Assembly (NCBI GenBank): GCA_035541995.1
Contig: DATKMG010000335.1
Location: 1-10,697 of the forward strand
Direction of reading: 5' to 3'
From: DATKMG01 sp035541995
GTDB taxonomy: Bacteria > Acidobacteriota > Terriglobia > Versatilivoradales > Versatilivoraceae
Length of the DNA: 10,697 nt
A model generated the notes under the pieces. It was not told the origin of the DNA. It did no database searches and saw only the letters and a program-made list of their open reading frames with translations. The number at the start of each line of letters is the position of its first letter. Position 1 is the first letter of the stretch. The position numbers and the translations under genes are program-made. Shown here in pieces: positions 6,345-10,697 of the stretch.

Positions 6345-6805
6345 CTCGTACCTCCCGCTTGATAGCGACCGAGTTTAGCAGGTTTATTACGGTATGGTAC
6401 AGCCGGACCTTTCACTTGGCTTAGCGGGCGTCCCCCGTTGCTCCGAATCTTTGACCTTGATTGATACAAGTTGAACGTTTGAGAAGAGCAGATGCACGCC
6501 CACTCAACCTGACTATAATTGACGCGCTCCAGGACTGCTGGTGGATCGCTGGAGTGCCAGTTGTGTGCTGGTGGTTAGAAAGGTGACTCTCTTGCTATTA
6601 TTACCCCGTTGAACTTGGCCGCGGTTGGACATCCTCATGATCGATTTAGCCTGGTGAGTTTGACCTTGGGCTCAACCCTTTTGCCAAGATGGATGCTTCT
6701 AAGGAGCGGAAGGAATTTCTCCGTACGGACCTCCTTAAGCGGTGCACAGAAATAAGCCTCCACTTTAGCTCGAGATATTTAACTCTAAGACCAGGAGACA
6801 GAGCC
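6345..6805. other. Divergent intergenic region between hydrolase and hexosaminidase genes
   Basis: This 461-base gap separates two divergently transcribed genes and must carry their promoters. An exact TATAAT lies at 6514-6519 on the plus strand, but no acceptable -35 hexamer precedes it. The word GCTGGTGG occurs twice. Just before the hexosaminidase start an in-frame ATG at 6689 is open, but the residues it adds are not signal-like. No other gene is visible here. Confidence 0.5.
6793..6797 (+). promoter_or_regulatory. Ribosome binding site that fixes the hexosaminidase start
   Basis: AGGAG lies eight bases before the ATG at 6806. Starting there puts the hydrophobic signal peptide at the N-terminus; starting at 6689 would bury it behind 39 polar residues. 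Confidence 0.75.
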
Positions 6806-8455
6806 ATGGTACGACCATCAAAAGGCGTCATTGTGCTTATTTCTTCTTCCACAGTCCTGTTGTTCTTTTCAATGATATGTCTCGCACCCGCCAGGACAAT
6901 ATCTGTAATCCCAAGGCCCGTGCAGACGCGTATGCAGGAAGGAGACTTTCGCTTAACGCCGGCCACCGCTATTTTGGTTGATGAATACTCGACCTATGAG
7001 GGACAACAGCTGTCCGATATGCTTTCACCGGCTACCGGATTCCCGCTGAAGGTCCGGCGTGCCAGCAAGGCAGGAGACCCAGTCATTGAGATCAAGCGAG
7101 ACCCTTCCCTCGGGAAGCTCGAAGAAGAGGGCTACCAGCTGGCCGTGACGCCCAGGAGGGTTACTATCATTGCCCCCGGGTCCGCAGGGCTTTTCTATGG
7201 ATTTCAGTCTTTGAGGCAGCTTCTGCCTCCCGAAATTTTCCACCAGACCCGGATCGCCCAGGTCGAATGGACTATTCCCTGTGTTCAGATCATAGATTAT
7301 CCTCGCTTTGGTTGGCGTGGTGTTTTGTTAGATTCAGTGCGATATTTCGTGCCCAAGGAATTCGTCAAAAAGTTCATTGCCCTGCTGGCCCTGCACAAGA
7401 TGAATTGCTTTTACTGGCACCTCACAGACGATCAAGGGTGGCGAATCGAAATCAAAAAATATCCCAGGTTGACTGAAGTGGGAGCCTGGCGGAAAGAGAC
7501 AATGATAGGGCGACTGGAGGACGATAATGTCGGGAATTTGAAGTTTGACGGTAAGCGTCACGGCGGTTTTTATACCCAAAACGATATTCGTGAAATCGTG
7601 GAGTTTGGACGGATTCGCCACGTCAATATAGTCCCCGACATTGAAATGCCAGGGCATGCCCAGGCAGCTATAGCGGCCTACCCGGAACTGGGGAACACCG
7701 GCAAGCCGATAGAGGTCGGCACCACATGGGGGATCAGTGAGAATATCTTCAATGTCAACGAATCCACCATACAGTTTCTCCAAAATGTATTGACCGAAGT
7801 ATTGGATTTATTTCCATCCCAATTCATTGGCACCGGTGGGGACGAAGTACCCAAGACTCAATGGAAGACCAGCCCGGAAGCCCAAGCTCGAATCAAAGAA
7901 TTGGGACTGAGGAACGAGGAGGAATTGCAGGCTTACTTCACCCACCGCATGGATCAGTTCCTCACTTCGAAGGGGCGGCGCATGATTTGGGATGAGGACA
8001 CAATGAAAGGCGGCCTGGCCCCTAGTGCCCTGGTCATGCCCTGGCGTGGCGAGAAGGCCGGAATTGCCGCGATCAGAGCCGGCCATGACGTGGTGATGGC
8101 CCCGGACGAATTTACTTACTTTGACTACTATCAATCCGAAGACACAGCCAAAGAGCCTCTGGCGATTGGGGGGTATCTTCCGCTGGAAGTTGTCTACAAC
8201 TATGAGCCCATACCCGAAGAAATCCCACAGGAATTAGCACGGCACGTATTAGGGGCGCAGGGGAATCTTTGGACAGAGTATATCCCCAACCCGAGGCTTC
8301 TCGAATACATGGCCTTTCCTCGGGTCTCAGCATTAGCAGAAGTCACATGGACTCCCCGGGACAAGAAAGACTATGCCGAGTTCCTGGAGCGTCTCCCTTA
8401 TCATCTGCAGCGTCTCAGCATTCTAGACGTTAACTACCGTCCCCTTGGACGCTGA
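6806..8455 (+). CDS. Secreted GH20 beta-N-acetylhexosaminidase
   Basis: The 549-residue enzyme should remove terminal GlcNAc or GalNAc from the non-reducing end of chitin oligosaccharides, glycans or peptidoglycan fragments. A Sec signal peptide covers about 7-29 (VIVLISSSTVLLFFSMICLAPA); no lipobox is seen. The N-terminal GH20b domain (about 32-160) starts at VIPRPVQ and ends near the GFQSLRQLL helix. The catalytic barrel follows: YPRFGWRGVLLDSVRYF (165-181, Arg179 being the substrate-binding Arg), FYWHLTDDQGWRIEI (202-216), PDIEMPGHAQ (277-286) and the GGDE motif with catalytic pair Asp346/Glu347, used in substrate-assisted catalysis. Tryptophans of the binding pocket appear in MPWRGE and NLWTEYI. 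The usual His of the HxGGDE motif is Gly here (GTGGDE). Length and domain order are normal for GH20. It is convergent with the epimerase gene. Confidence 0.95.
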   Translation: MVRPSKGVIVLISSSTVLLFFSMICLAPARTISVIPRPVQTRMQEGDFRLTPATAILVDEYSTYEGQQLSDMLSPATGFPLKVRRASKAGDPVIEIKRDPSLGKLEEEGYQLAVTPRRVTIIAPGSAGLFYGFQSLRQLLPPEIFHQTRIAQVEWTIPCVQIIDYPRFGWRGVLLDSVRYFVPKEFVKKFIALLALHKMNCFYWHLTDDQGWRIEIKKYPRLTEVGAWRKETMIGRLEDDNVGNLKFDGKRHGGFYTQNDIREIVEFGRIRHVNIVPDIEMPGHAQAAIAAYPELGNTGKPIEVGTTWGISENIFNVNESTIQFLQNVLTEVLDLFPSQFIGTGGDEVPKTQWKTSPEAQARIKELGLRNEEELQAYFTHRMDQFLTSKGRRMIWDEDTMKGGLAPSALVMPWRGEKAGIAAIRAGHDVVMAPDEFTYFDYYQSEDTAKEPLAIGGYLPLEVVYNYEPIPEEIPQELARHVLGAQGNLWTEYIPNPRLLEYMAFPRVSALAEVTWTPRDKKDYAEFLERLPYHLQRLSILDVNYRPLGR

Positions 8456-8485
8456 GAAGTTGCGGAATTCAACCGGAATGTCTTG

Positions 8486-8510
8486 GCTTCAGGCCTGCAG
8501 GCCCTGAAGC
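8486..8510. repeat. Hairpin at the junction of convergent genes
   Basis: GCTTCAGG (8486-8493) pairs perfectly with CCTGAAGC (8503-8510), with the small palindrome CCTGCAGG in the loop. It lies 31 bases after the hexosaminidase stop and overlaps the stop codon and last codons of the epimerase gene. No T run follows on either strand, so it is not a standard Rho-independent terminator, but it could slow polymerase or protect transcript ends from both sides. Confidence 0.45.
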
Positions 8511-9451
8511 ACAATCTCCAGAAACTCTCTAGCCCGACGCGCCAGGGCATCCACCCCCTCTGGAACCGTAGGACGAGGAATCACAGGGGCAAAGATGTTC
8601 TCACAACATAGTGGCATCTTTAATCCGGTAAAAGCCACAGTGTGAAGAAGCTTGTAGTGGTCGATTTCCCCCAACCCGGGCCCACAGTCCTGGTCTGAGG
8701 GGAAGTGGCGATGGTCTTTGATACAGAAACTTCTGATTTCTTCCGCGCACTTTTGAATATCCAAAAGGGGATCGATTTTGAGATAGTCCATGACGTTCCC
8801 GGCATCATAGTTTACCTTGACTCCCTCATCCGCCACTTCACGGATGATCTCGGCGCAAGCCGCGCCAGTACCCGTGTTGCCGCCATGTTGTTTGACCACA
8901 ATCATCACTCCCTGGTCACGGGCAATCGGTCCCAGTTTCTTGAACCGTTCTGTCCAGAGCTTCCGGTCACTGCCCTCGGTGTGACCAAACGTGAGCACCT
9001 GCGGCATGTTGGCAGCAGATGCCTGGCGAATCCGGTTTGTCAGAATTTCTATAGCATTTGCGGCTTCCGGGTACACCCCTGAAAACATCATTAAAGGAAC
9101 CAATCCCAGGTCGCGACAGCGGGCTGCCAGTTCCTTGGCCCTGGCCGGAGGGGCATCTGACGCAATCACGGGGACCTCTTTCCCATTGTTTTCCCTGTGG
9201 GTAGTCCCCCAGGCGACATAGCTGTACCCGGCGGAGCGTATACCCGTCAGTGCGCGTTCCAGAGGAAATTGCGAGTAGGGAAGAGTCATGCAGGCAATCT
9301 GAAAGAGTGTGGGTTTCTTCGCGTCAGCGGGAGTAGTTCCCGACATGGCGGGCAGGCCATGCCAGACCAATGCCGGCAGGCTCGCTACTCCGGCCTTTAG
9401 CATGGCACGGCGATGAAGAAAAGCGGAGTTCGTTCTTTCATGGATAGGCAT
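8489..9451 (-). CDS. Tat-exported sugar phosphate isomerase/epimerase-like protein
   Basis: This is a 320-residue xylose-isomerase-like TIM barrel (AP endonuclease 2 superfamily). The N-terminus FLHRRAMLKAG (11-21) is a twin-arginine signal. The start is placed at 9451 because GAGG (9458-9461) lies six bases before it; a longer frame up to 9553 would overlap the end of the upstream gene and has no signal character. Candidate metal and substrate residues are Glu159 (FGHTEG), His189 (KQHGG), Asp216 (NYDAGNVMDY), Asp246/His247 (IKDHRH) and Glu284 (CCENIF). A Lys stands where many relatives carry a metal-binding Glu (VVKQH instead of LENH), so it may be a distinct subfamily. GLGEIDHYKLL (260-270) is typical of the fold. 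It follows the Gfo/Idh/MocA gene by 44 bases in the same direction, which indicates an operon. Being exported, it probably acts on free sugars or keto-sugars rather than phosphates. Confidence 0.9.
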   Translation of the reverse strand: MPIHERTNSAFLHRRAMLKAGVASLPALVWHGLPAMSGTTPADAKKPTLFQIACMTLPYSQFPLERALTGIRSAGYSYVAWGTTHRENNGKEVPVIASDAPPARAKELAARCRDLGLVPLMMFSGVYPEAANAIEILTNRIRQASAANMPQVLTFGHTEGSDRKLWTERFKKLGPIARDQGVMIVVKQHGGNTGTGAACAEIIREVADEGVKVNYDAGNVMDYLKIDPLLDIQKCAEEIRSFCIKDHRHFPSDQDCGPGLGEIDHYKLLHTVAFTGLKMPLCCENIFAPVIPRPTVPEGVDALARRAREFLEIVLQGLQA

Positions 9452-9457
9452 GTTGCA

Positions 9458-9461
9458 CCTC
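9458..9461 (-). promoter_or_regulatory. Ribosome binding site that fixes the epimerase start
   Basis: Read on the minus strand, GAGG within AAAGAGGTG lies six bases before the ATG at 9451. It supports translation of the second operon gene from its own site rather than from the upstream in-frame ATG at 9553. Confidence 0.7.
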
Positions 9462-9495
9462 TTTATGGACTCAGAGCTTCCGAGTAGGCCCAAAG

Positions 9496-10697
9496 TCAAA
9501 TGAATTGGGTGATGCCAGGCATGGCGATGGCGGGGGTCGGAATAGATCCCCACTCATATTTCTGGGGTGTCAGATCTTCTCTGGAATTCAATGCCTGTTC
9601 CCAGGTGATTGATTGTCCAGTGTAAGTGGCCATTCGACCCATGATGGCGAGCAAGGAACTCTTCGCCATGTACTCGCCGTTGTTGATTGGCTTGCCATTG
9701 CGGATACTAGCGAACAACTCATCGTGCTCAGTTTGATAAACGTTATTTTCCGGGCCAGGAAACTTCCAGGTCGTTCCCGCTGAAACGGTCAACTCCTCTT
9801 CTGTGAGATGAGCAGTCCCTTTGGCACCCAGAACGTCACAACTCATGTTACCGTGGCATCCGGACTGCTGCCGGCAGTTGCTGAAAAGTCTGACACCGTT
9901 GGCATATTCATAAACGACAGAATGGTGGTCATATATGTTGCCGTATTCGGGTCCGACGCGGACCTGGCGGCCACCCATACCAACAGCCCGAATTGGATAT
10001 TCGCCTTTCATGATCCAAGCGCAAATGTCCAGATAGTGAACGTGCTGCTCGACATTGAAATCGCCGGACAACCAGGTGAAGTAGTACCAATTACGCATTT
10101 GCCACTCCATATCAGTCCATTTCGGCTGCCTGGGTTTAACCCAAATCGATCCCCGATAATCGTTGGCCAACAGAGTTCGGAGTTCACCCAAAGCCCCATC
10201 GTGAATACGCTGGATGCTTTCCTGAAATCCACGGGAATACCGCAAGCACAGGCCCGATACCACCGAAAGTCTTTTTTGCCGAGCTTCTTCACAGGTTGCC
10301 AGAACTGATCGAACGCCAGGAGCATCGACTGCGACAGGCTTTTCTGCAAAGACATGCTTTCCAGCCTCAACAGCCGCTTTCAAATGTCGTGGCCGGAAAT
10401 GCGGAGGTTCGGCCAGCAGGACTACATCGATCCCGCTGTCGATTACCTGCTGATAGGCATCAAAGCCGACGAAGCAACGATCTTCACGAACATCGACCTT
10501 TGAATTGACGGTCTTATTCTCCTTGAGCTTGGCCAGACTCGATTGCAGACGATCGGCAAAGGCATCTCCCATGGCCACGAGCTTGACGTTTTGATCTGCG
10601 CTTAAAGCCTCGACCGCAGCGCCTGTGCCTCGACCACCGCAACCGATCAGGCCCACGCGCAACAAGTCACTGCCGGTTGCGTGAGCGCTTCGAGACA
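9496..10697 (-). CDS. Gfo/Idh/MocA family oxidoreductase, 5' end missing
   Basis: 399 residues are visible; the frame stays open to the right edge, so the true start lies outside. A TTG at 10665 could be taken as a start but is not credible. The upstream residues SRSAHATGSD read like the tail of an export signal followed by the usual linker, so a Tat signal just beyond the edge is likely. The N-terminal Rossmann domain has the dinucleotide motif GLIGCGGRG (15-23 of the visible part) and the catalytic-lysine motif AEKP (about 117-120). The C-terminal domain carries GDFNVEQHVHYLD (about 211-223), where Asp and His complete the active site. The family uses NAD(P) to oxidise or reduce sugar hydroxyls. 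Exported members can keep the cofactor bound, as in Zymomonas glucose-fructose oxidoreductase. First gene of an operon with the epimerase. Confidence 0.93.
   Translation of the reverse strand, partial: SRSAHATGSDLLRVGLIGCGGRGTGAAVEALSADQNVKLVAMGDAFADRLQSSLAKLKENKTVNSKVDVREDRCFVGFDAYQQVIDSGIDVVLLAEPPHFRPRHLKAAVEAGKHVFAEKPVAVDAPGVRSVLATCEEARQKRLSVVSGLCLRYSRGFQESIQRIHDGALGELRTLLANDYRGSIWVKPRQPKWTDMEWQMRNWYYFTWLSGDFNVEQHVHYLDICAWIMKGEYPIRAVGMGGRQVRVGPEYGNIYDHHSVVYEYANGVRLFSNCRQQSGCHGNMSCDVLGAKGTAHLTEEELTVSAGTTWKFPGPENNVYQTEHDELFASIRNGKPINNGEYMAKSSLLAIMGRMATYTGQSITWEQALNSREDLTPQKYEWGSIPTPAIAMPGITQFI

Noticed and set aside
6514..6519. Exact TATAAT as a promoter for the hexosaminidase gene
   Set aside because: No acceptable -35 hexamer is found at 16-18 bases upstream and there is no correctly spaced TG extension, so the match alone is not enough to call.
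10663..10665. TTG as the start codon of the Gfo/Idh/MocA protein
   Set aside because: The frame stays open to the window edge with residues typical of the end of an export signal, so the true start is outside the window.

Overview
The window looks like a piece of chromosome from a carbohydrate-degrading, environmental Gram-negative bacterium, most probably an Acidobacteriota member (a Planctomycetota-like relative is the alternative). The grounds are the mix of genes: Tat-exported Gfo/Idh/MocA oxidoreductase and xylose-isomerase-like epimerase, a large secreted discoidin-domain protein, a two-lobed acetylxylan-esterase-like hydrolase, a Sec-exported GH20 hexosaminidase, a Tat-exported aldo/keto-reductase-like TIM barrel, and moderate GC with long, repeat-bearing intergenic spaces. 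The taxonomic call rests on remembered family distribution and was not searched.

Layout. 1-516 (minus): 5' part of a secreted discoidin-domain protein that runs off the left edge. 731-1150 (minus): YjbQ/UPF0047 protein. 1151-2359: 1.2 kb without a convincing gene, holding a nested-palindrome element (1300-1380), a pair of inverted repeat modules (1579-1712 and 1791-1910) and a strong orphan Rho-independent terminator (2214-2248). 2360-2563 (plus): CspA-type cold-shock protein with its own terminator. 2621-3139: no gene that I can support. 3140-4051 (plus): Tat-exported TIM-barrel protein. 4185-6344 (minus): secreted two-domain alpha/beta hydrolase. 6345-6805: divergent intergenic region. 6806-8455 (plus): GH20 beta-N-acetylhexosaminidase. 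8489-9451 and 9496-10697 (minus): epimerase and Gfo/Idh/MocA oxidoreductase forming a two-gene operon, the oxidoreductase being cut by the right edge.

How the genes may work together. From 3140 onward every gene encodes a protein with an export signal (in the Gfo/Idh/MocA gene the signal itself is probably just outside the window) and a fold used on carbohydrates: ester removal, hexosamine release, and oxidation or isomerisation of sugars. This reads as a loosely organised periplasmic glycan-processing region rather than one operon, because the genes are on both strands with separate regulatory gaps. No phage genes, transposase, CRISPR array, tRNA or rRNA was seen. I found no clearly new multi-gene system. 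The parts most worth a second look are the two structured repeat elements, the orphan terminator ahead of the cold-shock gene, and the exported sugar oxidoreductase/epimerase pair.
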